A DNA stretch of 64,000 nt, taken from positions 310,001 through 374,000 of the forward strand of contig MQVO02000026.1 in the NCBI GenBank assembly GCA_001986395.2, in the 5' to 3' direction. This DNA is from Irpex lacteus. Taxonomy: Eukaryota > Basidiomycota > Agaricomycetes > Polyporales > Irpicaceae. Positions 10,420 to 21,189 of the stretch are shown here, piece by piece. Under the pieces are notes generated by a model. It was not told where the DNA came from, did not search any database, and saw only the letters and a list, made by a program, of their open reading frames with translations. Positions within the stretch are counted from its first letter, which is position 1. Every line of letters begins with the position of its first letter. Position numbers and translations under genes: made by a program.

Positions 10420-11716
10420 CCACATATACCATCAACTTGCGCGGCGACGGTACGAGGCATGTCGCGCCCTGCATTACCTCCGGCGGTGCGCTTGCTTGGA
10501 TAGAAGGGCAAGCTGGGTCAGCAGCTGATCTAACCCAAGGTGCCGATATGGGTGAGTTGATGGTGTCGTACTGACTCGGACTCAATGTTTCGAACTTACG
10601 AGTGTTTCTCCAGCCCCTTGTATAGTCACAGATGGGGGGGGGGGGGTCTGCAATCACGGTGTGTTCAATACTTCCAACGTCGCTATCCAGAAGGACCAGA
10701 ACTCATCTATTCCACTTCAGCCTGCCTCCGGTTCTACGTCAAACCTCCCCGGGATCACCGGCTGCCAATTACCTCTCATTCACAGTAGAATCGTCAGGCA
10801 ATCTCTGACTACTAACACCTCATGCCTGCCCCCGACGATCGCCAATTCATCCACATCCGTCGTCTTGTTTGGACGCAGGAACATGGTATTGATAGCGTAG
10901 CCCTCATTGCTGCTGTACAAGAACCCTGGTCCGGAGCTGTACCTCTTAGGTTGGTGAGTGGCACCGTGATAGGTACTGGTGCTCATGGACCCATAGTCAC
11001 GTTCAATGACGGGCTTCCGGTCTGTGTCAAGATAAATATACGCGGGTGATATGTCTGACTGGATTACAGATATAAGCATGTATATTGTCGACCGACACGG
11101 CGAAGAACGAGGTACCTGAGAAATTGTGGCGACGGGTCAGAGCCAGGATCAAAGACGCGGGTTTGGGTTAATGACTGCCCACACACAGTGTGGCGATAAG
11201 TTGCTCGCGTTATCCTGGGTCAATATCTTTAACTTAACTCTCAGTCCTTCGTGAAGCCTGAGAACTTGAACCCGGTCCACATGTACACTCTCAGCCCAGG
11301 ACTCGGCCATTCTACTGACGGTGCAGGCTCCCACCGTCGTCAGACTTTCACGGGTACACCGCAGACAACGTAGCCTCAGCACCTTTCTCACATTTGAATT
11401 CACAGTCGAACCGACAATTGTACGCGACTCGAATCTCCCACCGGTCAACACCTTGGCATACGCGCCACCTCATTCTCATCTGGCATCTTCTTTGCCTGGG
11501 GGAATCAATTCGTCGGTGGACTTCTCCACTTCTCTCGAGTGAGGAGGACTCGCCGGCCCGCGTGGCGATCACTTGGTTGCGGATGGGCACGATCTCACCG
11601 TGCAGGAAGGTAGGAGGCATATTCGCTCGTGAATTGCGCAGCAAGCGACGCACACTGCCATCAAAGTTCTTACTAATAAACGTACGTTGGTCATCATCAT
11701 ACAACGGAAATGTCAC
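10420..11716 (-). pseudogene. FAD-dependent oxidoreductase (DAO family) relic
   Basis: Minus-strand fragments match conserved parts of fungal DAO-type oxidoreductases in the correct order: GEIVPIRNQVIATR near 11.6 kb, FLYSSNEGYAINTMFLRP and ELAIVGGRHEV near 10.9 kb, and a final GTLG-x-IS ... LPFYPSK and AGGNAGRDMPRTVAA near 10.5 kb. The N-terminal FAD-binding G-x-G-x-x-G part is missing; it would fall where the NACHT-WD40 gene ends. Frames change between fragments, stops interrupt the last block, and about 650 bp separate the first two blocks. A run of 13 G lies at 10634-10646. A truncated, broken gene is the best reading. Confidence 0.45.
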
Positions 11717-11814
11717 TTATCCAAGAACAAGTCTTCTAGACGCAACTGCAATCGGAGTCGATATATTGCTAGCAGATCCGTATTGAAGCCTACGTAATAT
11801 ATACTGCGAAATGT

Positions 11815-14800
11815 CTAGAACGGTTGCATGGGGTCAAGACTGTTTGGCAGTGAAAAGTCGACTACGGTCATTGAACGATGACCAGGAGCTTTTCCGGGAT
11901 GCGGTGAGTCCATCACAAGCTTGTCTGCCACCCAATACCCTCCCGTCTCAGTGTCTTCGTACGCAGGCGGTATCCACAAGATGTTGTTTCCATGCCCCTC
12001 CGATTGATTTTTGGGCCCTATTGCCCATTTCTCGCTGGGAGTCTTCCTCCATTGTTCTTCTCTATGCCGGGTCCACTCTTCGCCGGCAGGAACCTTCCAA
12101 TATATCATCATCTCATTACCTGCTGGCATTTCTGCATGACCATACCACTCTTTTGCACTGGCAATTGGGTGCTCGACCACCTTCTCTCTTGGTACCGTGA
12201 GTGGCTCCCGCAGCTTCGCATAACATTCCAAGAGGTATTGCCATTCAAGTTGCACTTGCTGATTGTTTATGCTTTCGGAATGGTAGCCTGAGGGTGGGCC
12301 GAAGCATAACTGTTCTGTATTGTCCGTATCGCCTGTCCATGAAGCACCAAAGTACCTTTCGTTCAGCGTGCTTCGCCGACTTGAATCGTCTTTTATCCGG
12401 CCAGGAAAGCGATATGTTATATATACAACATACTCTGTATTGTTGGACCTGACTTTGACCTTTGCAAGATCTACTGACTCAATGATCTCTTGATCATGCA
12501 GCGGTGGAAGATGACCTTCAGCGGTGAGTACAAAATGTGCATCACCAGACGTGGGATTTGCAGCGGCTATCATGGCCCAACATTCGATTGCTTCATTGGT
12601 CCATCTGACACAATAGAGCCTATCCTCCAGTGTACCGAGTTTGCATCCATTGGCGCGTAATACGGTGACACGAGCAGTACTAGTACTGGGCTGCACAGAT
12701 GCCGACAGCACCTGCTGGCCAGCAACTAACTTCTGCGAAGGTGTTTGCGAATGTAGACTCCAAACAATAACATTGTGTGATGAGTCGAGTGTAACCAGAG
12801 AGGCACTATCTGCAAAGATGATTGCTGTAGGGCAGTGCCAGATGCCATTGAGCCCAGCCTGAGGTGTATGCTCTGATAGATGAATTATCTTTGGCACTGT
12901 CCAAGTTCCAGTTTGATTGATGGCTCGGATAGAGATGCGAGTTGGCGAATTATAGGGGCCTGAGTATAACACAGCAGCCAGTAATTCACCATACGAAGAT
13001 GATTGGCAGTGAGCTACCATACTAAAGACGTTGAAGTCAAAATGGCCGATGTCCCAGTCTGTATCGTTGGAGATTACTCCATCACTGTGTGCGCTGGTTT
13101 TTGTATCCCATATACTGATCATACCGCAAGGACTGTCATCTTCCTGTCGTTCCCTGACGCCAGCGAATGCAACAAATCTTCCGTTCGGAGAAATCGCGAC
13201 CTCGGTGACCGGGATTCGGGGCTCCTTCATCGTCTGTCTAGTTTTGGATGTTGGCAAAGAGGTCATTTCGGAATTTTCATTCACGTATAATAGAGACTGC
13301 CATCCCGAAACCTCAGACGGCGATGATCTGTCTGTCGCATCATTATCATAGAATGTGAGAAAGCCTGTGCTTCCAATTGAACACCTCAAATCGCCAATCG
13401 CGCAGACCCCAGCAACGCGTCCTGCAGGAGGGGCTCCGGTCCCGCTGATGCACCCAAGTTGCCGAGGAGGATCGAGCTCCCAAAATTCCGCGCATCGAGA
13501 GTTTGTGTTGCGCAGAACCAGGAGAGGTAGTAGATCTGCTCGCGTGATATATGCCCGATTTATCCAGCCGTTTCCGTGACTAAGATCGCTTGGAAATGAC
13601 CATGCACGTTCGCAGTGACCAGTTGTGATGTTCCAGACGCGTAGCTCTGTTCGGTTTTGATTCTTGTGTGGTATAGCCAGAGTAAGAAGTTGTTCTGAGT
13701 TGGAATGAAATGACATGACTAAACTTGCGTCCATGGAGGAGATGCCTAGTTCAAATGAAGTCTTCAGAGTGCCTGTTCTTAGGTCCCATAGTATGAGTGT
13801 TCGGTCGGTATGCGTCCAGTCCGAGTCTCCCGCTCCGGCAAGAACCTTGGAATCCGGAGAGAACGCCACAGCAGTCACATAATCTATCTCCGGGTTTGAC
13901 TCATTAGTAAGAAGTGCCATTGTTCTCTCCCCAGTCTGCGAGTCATATACACTCGTAAACCAGAATCCTCCGACAGCTAATGTCCCTCCGTCGTTGGAAT
14001 ATTTGATTGTCTCAGCGCCGTTCTGCATCATGATAGTTCTCAGTGGACCACACCAATAGGTTTGAATGCCGGTGATAACTTTCGCTTCACAGGCAAAGTC
14101 ATCAGCATGCTTCTTCTTCAATAAAGAGCTCCTGGGTGCAAACGGTAGGGCGGAATGGTATATGTGTGCCACAGATTCACCAATGACATCGTAGGCGTAT
14201 AGGACGAATCGTTGACCATCAACAACCCAATCAACGAGGTCGTCTGCTTCTCCCGGGAACTAACATCCGACAATTGAGAAAATTGAAAGCCGTTAATGTA
14301 GACCCGTATACTTACCGAGGCCAGCCAGTCATATAAATCATTCAGTGAATAGACGGCGAATTTGAGCTCCCGCAGAAGCCCCAGAGCCTCAAACCAATAA
14401 ATTTGACGAGTAGTGAGGAAATTGTGGAGGGGCTGTTTGACCTTGGACAAACGACTCTCCCCATGCTCCTTCCCCGAGACGAGGTGATCGACCCAATGCC
14501 GACATGAGTATCTGAGCGCGTCGGCGATGCATTGATCAATCCGGGAGGTATCAACGTTGGCATTCATCATGTACCGCGGGAGCCCACAGATGTTCTTTTT
14601 CAAAGAGCCCAGCATCACGTCGAGGCACCGCTGCGTCACGTTGAAGTCATGCTGTTCTACAGAAATGAAGAATTGTGGATCCTTGCATCGAGTATTGTCC
14701 GTTAGAAAATCAGGGAAGGACTTGTGATAGAAGCGGACGGGGGTGGTCCAATCATCCGGAATGAGCAGCACAGAGCGAAGTCCACCGAGAACAATCCGAA

Positions 14801-16701
14801 CATCGGTTTTTCGCTCCAAGCCAAGAAGGTCAGCTAATGTTTCGGGTAACATCCTATCCTTCGCGACCACTAGGAGACCAAGTATCGAGCGAAGCCTCTC
14901 GAAGTCCGCGTCCTGCGCAGACTGAGGTAAGGCCTTCTTGAGAATGTCCATGTACAAACCATCGAGGCCGCTGATTCCTTCCTGTGTGGAGCTGGATACA
15001 TCGGCGAGAATCTGCAATTGATCCCTTGGATCCCGTAATCCGCTGCCTATCAACTTGACCGCAGTAGCTGCAAAGATAAACAGCTCCCCGGCCTTGCTGG
15101 TAAGAACGGCGATCTCGGATTCTGAGGGCCAGCAATCCGGTAGTTCGAGATCAGATCGGCGAGAGCGTGCAACCGCATTCAGCTTTGTGCGGATGAACAT
15201 CTTGATGTCAGAATCTATGAACACGGAGTCGACGTTATGGAGAACGAAAACGTCCGTTATCGGGTACAGATGGGGTAATCGGAAGGTAAGATGAATGTGC
15301 CGTTCTGGGCGGCTGGTGATGAGAACCTTCATGGATGGAATACTAGGTATGGAGCTCAGAAGTAAGTCGAGGAACGTAGAGGTTGCCTCGGGATTACTGC
15401 ACTCGTCCAGAGCATCTACGAGGATGACTGTTGTCAATTTGGACTCCATCACGGGACGCATAACGAGATCATCCAGTTGATTACGCAGCGATAACGACGC
15501 AACATCTGGGTTGCCCTTCAAGGCGCGTAAGACTACTCGCCTATACTTGGGAGAGTCAATATTGTTCGCCATCGAAAGCTGGTATGCGATAGTCGGCAGG
15601 ATCATTTTCAGATCGCTCCTGTGCTGTGAGTCTCTTGAGCAGAAGAAGCTCGCCCCGAGTTCTCCGGATTTGGAGAGCAGTTCTGCGAAACTCTGAGCAA
15701 TCGTGGATTTCCCGCTCCCAGCGTGCCCATTCAGCCAGTAAACCTGTTTCGCCCGTGGATTGGCAGCCCATTCCTGAAGTTGCTCTAGTACACCAATTCT
15801 GGTCCCTTCTAAACAACACGATCGATCATCAGCGCCGTTATAACCTGCATCCTTAGCCCGAGTCAGTCCATTCAGCGTGTTGCGCTCCTCTAGTGATCAT
15901 TCGAATCAGCGACTCCGACTCGAACTGCGCTTTTCAAACGCTTACCCGCTGCCTGGGAGGTGGAGATGATGACCATTGTGAGACTCATACGATTGTGCAG
16001 AAATCACGGCAAATCCGCTTACCATAAGTTCCGTGGTATTTTTGTAAACATCTTGGAGAAGAGTAAACTGTTACATAATGTCAGTATAATCACCGTGACA
16101 ATATATGAAACTAAAACATACCTGATAATCGGATAGAGTCTGGTCGACTCCGGCGATAAACTCACGAAGGAGCTCAGACTGCTTGAACGAGCTTAAGAGC
16201 CGTGCTAGAGCCTTCTGTTGGGCGACAAAGCAGAGTCTATCGGTGATGCTGACCAAGTCCCTAGAACGAAAATCACCACGAAAATCATCCACACTCAAAG
16301 TCAGTTACCGTATTGATGTCGACGATATAACGCACTTAGTCAACTTGAGACGGCGTTCCTCATCGTCCTCCACCCGGCTCGCCACCTCCATCAGCTTCTC
16401 AATTCTTCTTTGCAGTTTCACAGCGGCAGCGAGATTGTCTCCAGTCCTCTGCTATAGTTATCAGCGACAGCCCGCCCAAAGTACAACATACGCGCACCTC
16501 AAAAGTCTCTAGGACAAACTTGAGGCCATTTGCCACAGTCTTGAGGGGAGGGAACGCATCGGATGCGTCTGAAGTGGCCCGCAGCAGGGTCCTAAACGTC
16601 TCCTTCACGATGTTTGTATCATCTTCTTGCCTTGGTCTCGATGAGCTGCGTCCCGACTCTGGAGACCTCGAGCGGTGGCGTTTACTAGTAGGATGAAGCA
16701 T
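11815..16701 (-). CDS. NACHT-WD40 STAND protein (fungal NLR-type)
   Basis: Seven exons (16701-16498, 16451-16336, 16260-16122, 16067-16023, 15952-15946, 15844-14316, 14259-11815) give 1494 aa. An alpha-helical N-terminal part of about 170 residues of unknown type precedes a NACHT ATPase with Walker A GHAGSGKST (210-218), Walker B VILVDALDE (310-318) and ITSRPERH. A C-terminal region of about 810 residues from residue 681 has WD40-like units such as VTAVAFSPDSKVLAG with LILWDLRTG, and VTEVAISPNGRFVAF with ISIWDTKTS. Such proteins are thought to sense non-self or stress and trigger incompatibility or death responses (family knowledge; not shown here). The model needs a 7-nt microexon (15952-15946). 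No frame-breaking change was seen, so the gene appears intact. Confidence 0.85.
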
Positions 16702-18844
16702 GGTAGAAGATGGTCGCAGGTCGTGCAGTGTAGTGGAAGAAAACAAGAGTTAACGCGCCTCTGCAGGCAGGCTGTCGATACCGATGGCACTCTCGGTGCT
16801 TTCCGTAATGAACCTGGAAATGCCTGGCATGGATTCGAGCGCCATAAACACGTAGACGCACGTCTTCGCATACCGAGTTTATTGATTAGCATGCTAAGTT
16901 CTAACAGAGACACTGGTGGGAGATAGTGATCCGATGCTATGTTCGGAACCGCGAACTTGAGCACACTACACGCGACCAGAGAAGGTCTCACAAGTCACGA
17001 TGCATGCGAGACCTCGGGTCTGGTCAATACGGATATGTCAGATCATCCTATAACAAAGAAGGTAGGATTTTACGGTGCATGATGCTTGCGAGGGAATGAT
17101 GACGGTGTCGAACGAAAGAGACGACCTCTTCTTCCCTTCTACGCCAAGTACTTGTTAAGCGACAAACACATCCTGTATTAAGACACTCATCAAACATCGA
17201 CCAGGGCGATGTAGCCCCGATGTCCACAAGAGCGATTGGAAGTAACTAACCATATGACATGGACCAGATTTGCGGCCGCTCGACGCATCTAAAATTTAGC
17301 CTGAAAGATGTCTCACTGTCAGTAACGGTCAGTACCCATGTCATAGCACTCGATTCAGGAGGTCAATAATCAAACCTGTCCTTGTCCTCTACTGATGCAT
17401 GGCCGTTCGTGCAGTCTGGCGTATATGAAAAAGAATAGTCTCTCGGATTTGATTCTACGCCTAGCCATGTCGCTCTGAAAACTGACAAGCGAGACATCTT
17501 CAGTCGGGATACCTACACATAACTGACGACATACCTCTAAGGCCTTACTACACCTAAAAATTTCCGCTATATTTACTTAGTTCCTCATTGTTCTCTCCTG
17601 TTGCTTTTTACCTAACCCCGGCGTCCGCCCCATCCCAGCTCCCAAGCACATGCAGCAGCCTTGAGGCCTTGAGGGCGGGTTTGAGCTTGAGACTAAGTAT
17701 GACAATCATCAAGTACTAATCTATGGCGAGCGTGCCATGTCTTGAATTACGAGTTGATATCTGCAGTCGAAGTCGAAGTCAGTTGTGAAGGTCGTGAGAC
17801 GCGTTCCGCCGTGGCTCATGCGACCGCAGAATATTTCAGGCGCTCAACTTCTTTCGCCTCTTCCTCGACCACCACGATGAACCAGTTCAATAGAATATAG
17901 TGAAACGGACCACTCTCACGTTTTATTTTAGCTATCGGGTGTAGACCCATGTGAATCTCGGTAGGCAGTGTCAGTATCGTGCACTGCGAGACTCGTTACT
18001 CGAACGTGCGACGTGTATAGGCACGTCTCCCTTTGCCTCTGAAGCTCGCTCAAATCGATGCTGACTTTTATGTCATACATAGTGATCGCCTGCGACTCGT
18101 GTACATTCCCCTTCAAGCAATACATTGATTGTCTCTCGAACACTTAGCCATCTCGACGTTGTCCAATCCCTGCATTCATAGAAGCCTAGCGGGAGTGCTT
18201 GCGAAAGCTACTGCTTCTCGAGTACTTTGGGACGAAGGCGGACCTTGAAGGCTGGTGAGTGGCACTTGTAGTGACCTTGCCCATGAGCTTACAATCACGC
18301 TTGAAAGCTTAATGACGCGGCCTCGCGCATTGTATACCGTACACTAACGCTTGAGTTTGCAATATAGCATATCTGCTAGCTCCAAAGTATGTTTCTTGTG
18401 AGCGGTGCAACCGTCAGAATCTCCTATCCCAGAAAGGCATGCAGTCTAGACGTACCCCACTTAGCAATCGGCAATAGCGTCATCCACAAACTCTCTACGC
18501 TCGTTCACGCTCAAGCAATGGCAAAGGTCGTCAAGGGTCTTTCGCAGAGTTCAGGGTCAACCAATCGCTGAAATCTGGTCGTCGATGCTTTCGCCCAAAT
18601 TTCAGGATATCTGATTAACCATTCTGCTCTTTTGTCCATGGCCATTGTTATACAGCAGTTTCAGAATGGAAAGAAAGAAGCAGACAATAGGCGAGTCTAT
18701 CTCCCCTCCGGTCTAGACGACAAATCTTGATCAGAACGATCTGTATCTCTTGTGTGGGCCATCACGTTAGGCCAAAATAGCCTTTGTTCCCGGCGGGGAC
18801 ACACGCTACACACGTGCCCTTAGGCCTCATCGTACACTGCGACG
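16702..18844. other. Long intergenic region with relic sequence
   Basis: About 2.1 kb upstream of the NACHT-WD40 gene and upstream of the Ser-rich gene, the two genes being divergent. No frame with a recognisable domain was found. The only structure seen is the relic copy at 17830-18571. Confidence 0.5.
17830..18571 (+). repeat. Diverged relic, copy B (pairs with 9640-10415)
   Basis: Aligns in order with 9640-10415. Both begin with an AATATT(C/T) ... GCGCT(T/C) segment and a CATGAACCA or GATGAACCA block, and end with TCTAGACGTA and the N-S-V-I-H-coding block. The fragment here ends at a stop near 18571. Origin unknown; it may be a dead gene duplicated around the NACHT-WD40 locus. Confidence 0.35.
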
Positions 18845-18852
18845 TATAAAAG
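18845..18852 (+). promoter_or_regulatory. TATA box of the Ser-rich gene
   Basis: TATAAAAG lies 162 bp before the ATG at 19007, followed by a pyrimidine-rich leader. It supports the choice of 19007 as start and argues against in-frame codons further upstream, which lack an ATG. Confidence 0.6.
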
Positions 18853-19006
18853 CACAACGCATCCGTCTTCGTGCCTACTCTCCTCGAAATTGTCCGGAAT
18901 ACGCTCGCTGCAGGTTCACGAGCTCGCGTCGCCAATCCACTCTCCTTGCCACTCGCTACAGTCAAGTCCCAATCACTTCCATCCCCATCCTCACATACCA
19001 ACCGCC

Positions 19007-20877
19007 ATGTCCTCGTCACAGAATCGTAGACGTTTCTCTTTCTCCCAAAAGGTCCGCGATATGCTGCATACCAAGCCTAAGGAACCCATAACACCTCCAC
19101 CAACAATCTCCCACCCGAGCCGACTGTCCGTCCGTCCGAAACGTAGCTACCGAGAGGTCGATGTCAGCGATTCAGATAAGTCCGACCTGGGCAGTGGCTC
19201 TTCGTCTTCCGCTGCTGCCTCTCGTGGTGCGCGTGTACGACAGCGTACGGACTCCACGTCTTCTGTAGAAACCATCCGGCCCTTCTCTCAGTCCTTGGAC
19301 TTGGAAAGGACGTCCAGCCGAGATACCGTACAGGGAGCAACTGACACCACGGAGAAGAGATACATTCGCCCGGCCTCTACGCACCTCAACCCTGGTCGGG
19401 CTGGTCCTGCAAGAGCCGCTCTTACCCGCACGACGTCCCATAACCGAGTGGGTTCAGAAGATCTGCCCAAGTCGTCTCTCAAGGATGGACGTATTCCCTT
19501 CCCTTCTGCGAAGTCTTCAGCGACAGCAACAGACATAAAGGCGTCTTCGTCCAAAGTAGAATTCCCAGCCAAGGAGAAGAAGGCAAAACCACTTGTCCGC
19601 CAGTCGTCGTCGATGATGTCGATCGTATCGACTCTAGACGAGGAGAGAGCTTTGCGTAGCATGCCAAAGTCCTCGACCACCGCCACCCGGGCCCTCTCTC
19701 GCACTAGCTCTTCCATGATGTCAATAGCATCGGTTCTTGACGAGAATAATGCTTTACGCAGCATGCCAAAGTCTTCATCTACTACTTCCAGGGCTCTTTC
19801 GCGTACTAGCTCCTCCATGATGTCTATCGTCTCCGAGAGTGAACCCTCTCGCCCGACTATATCCCATGTTCCTGCAACATCAGCCCCTTCTGCCTCCAAG
19901 CTACCACACCCCTCCGAGTTGGACGACTCCGAGTTAGCCATAGACCGTGCACTCGCGGAGGAGATTTGGGAGGCGGAGAACGGTGTACACGACTCTGGGT
20001 TTGGTAATATGCTCGCATCTGTATCTGAGGCTCGTCCCGCCGCTGCTTCCGAGCGTCGGTCTACTCGCAAGAGTACTAGTCATAAAGCAGCCGCTCTGCG
20101 TACGTTCGAAACGGCTTGTACAGAGGATCCATCGTTGATGAAGGATTGGAGAAGAGGGAGGTTCGACGTCAAAGTCAAGCCTAAGGAGAAGCACTTGACG
20201 GTGTGGGACGTTAAGACGACGTAAGTGATCACAAATCTTCCACATCTTCGGGAAGTTCATGATATTTCAGAGACGTGTTAGCGTGGAAGGGCACAATATT
20301 CATCGAAGATACGGCATTCCGCACTAGCTACTCTCCCCTCCAGTATCATCATCCGCCTGTAGAAGACCTGCAAATCGCGTTCTTCTCAATCGAAGACCCA
20401 CCTTCCGGTGCGCTTCAACCAATCACCATTACCCCGCCTTCGTCTCCCGGCACCACCCAACCCAGTCCTTCGCGTACTATCCACAAGCCCGAATTCCTCA
20501 TCACGTACTCCGGCCACGTCCTCGCCCACCATGAAGACGTCAAGCTATCTACCGCGAAAGGTATCGCTATCCGCGAATCATGCGAGTTCGGATACTATGC
20601 CTCAGAGTCAGAGCCGGCGAAGCCACATACGGACAGACCGGTCTTTGGGCTAGACTTCTTCGTCCCGATCCCCATGTCTCTCTTCGCGCGATATGAATAC
20701 CGTCGATTCCGCATGAAGGCTCGTGTCGTCTTTGGCAGCTATGCACTCGATCTATCATCGCTTGTGGAACATTCAGGCGTCGTCGACGTCGCCGTGGAAC
20801 ATCTGAGGAAGGAAACACATATGGATGGGAAGAAGCCTCTGTTGCAGTTGTCGACACCTCCACCAAGCTCGCCCTAA
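19007..20877 (+). CDS. Ser-rich protein with tandem 34-residue repeats, unknown function
   Basis: Two exons (19007-20220, 20271-20877), with a 50-nt intron carrying GTAAGT and TTTCAG ends, give 606 aa. The first 400 residues are Ser/Thr/Arg-rich and look disordered. They contain two and a half tandem copies of a unit of about 34 residues, SSSMMSI-x-S-x-LDE-x-x-ALRSMPKSS followed by RALSRT. The second exon is better ordered: AWKGTIFIEDTAF, FLITYSGHVLAH, PVFGLDFFVPIPMSLFARYEYRR and FGSYALDLSSLVEH. This C-terminal part is probably the folded conserved domain. I do not recognise the family. A TATA box supports the start. Confidence 0.75.
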
Positions 20878-21189
20878 ACGCTTCCATATCTCTCGATAGC
20901 ATTGTATACCATCTTCAACCACTTTTTTGGCCACCTTTATCACACTCACACACTCGTTACCCGCATTATCTTATCATACTACGTGTACCTCCTCACATGT
21001 TGTAGATTCGACCATCATTCGCTCCTTTTGTGATCTCACTTTTCTTTGCAGCAACGTTCGCGGAGAAGCCACACGATACCCAAGCATAATACATTCTCAA
21101 ACTATTCGATAATAGGGATGTTTCGAGGATTAAGTATGTACTACAGATATGATTACCAAAAATATCGTCGTAAGACCAAGAACGAGGAA

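Noticed and set aside
10634..10646. Run of 13 G as possible regulatory quadruplex
   Set aside because: It lies inside a broken gene and no gene start is nearby; simple length expansion is enough to explain it.
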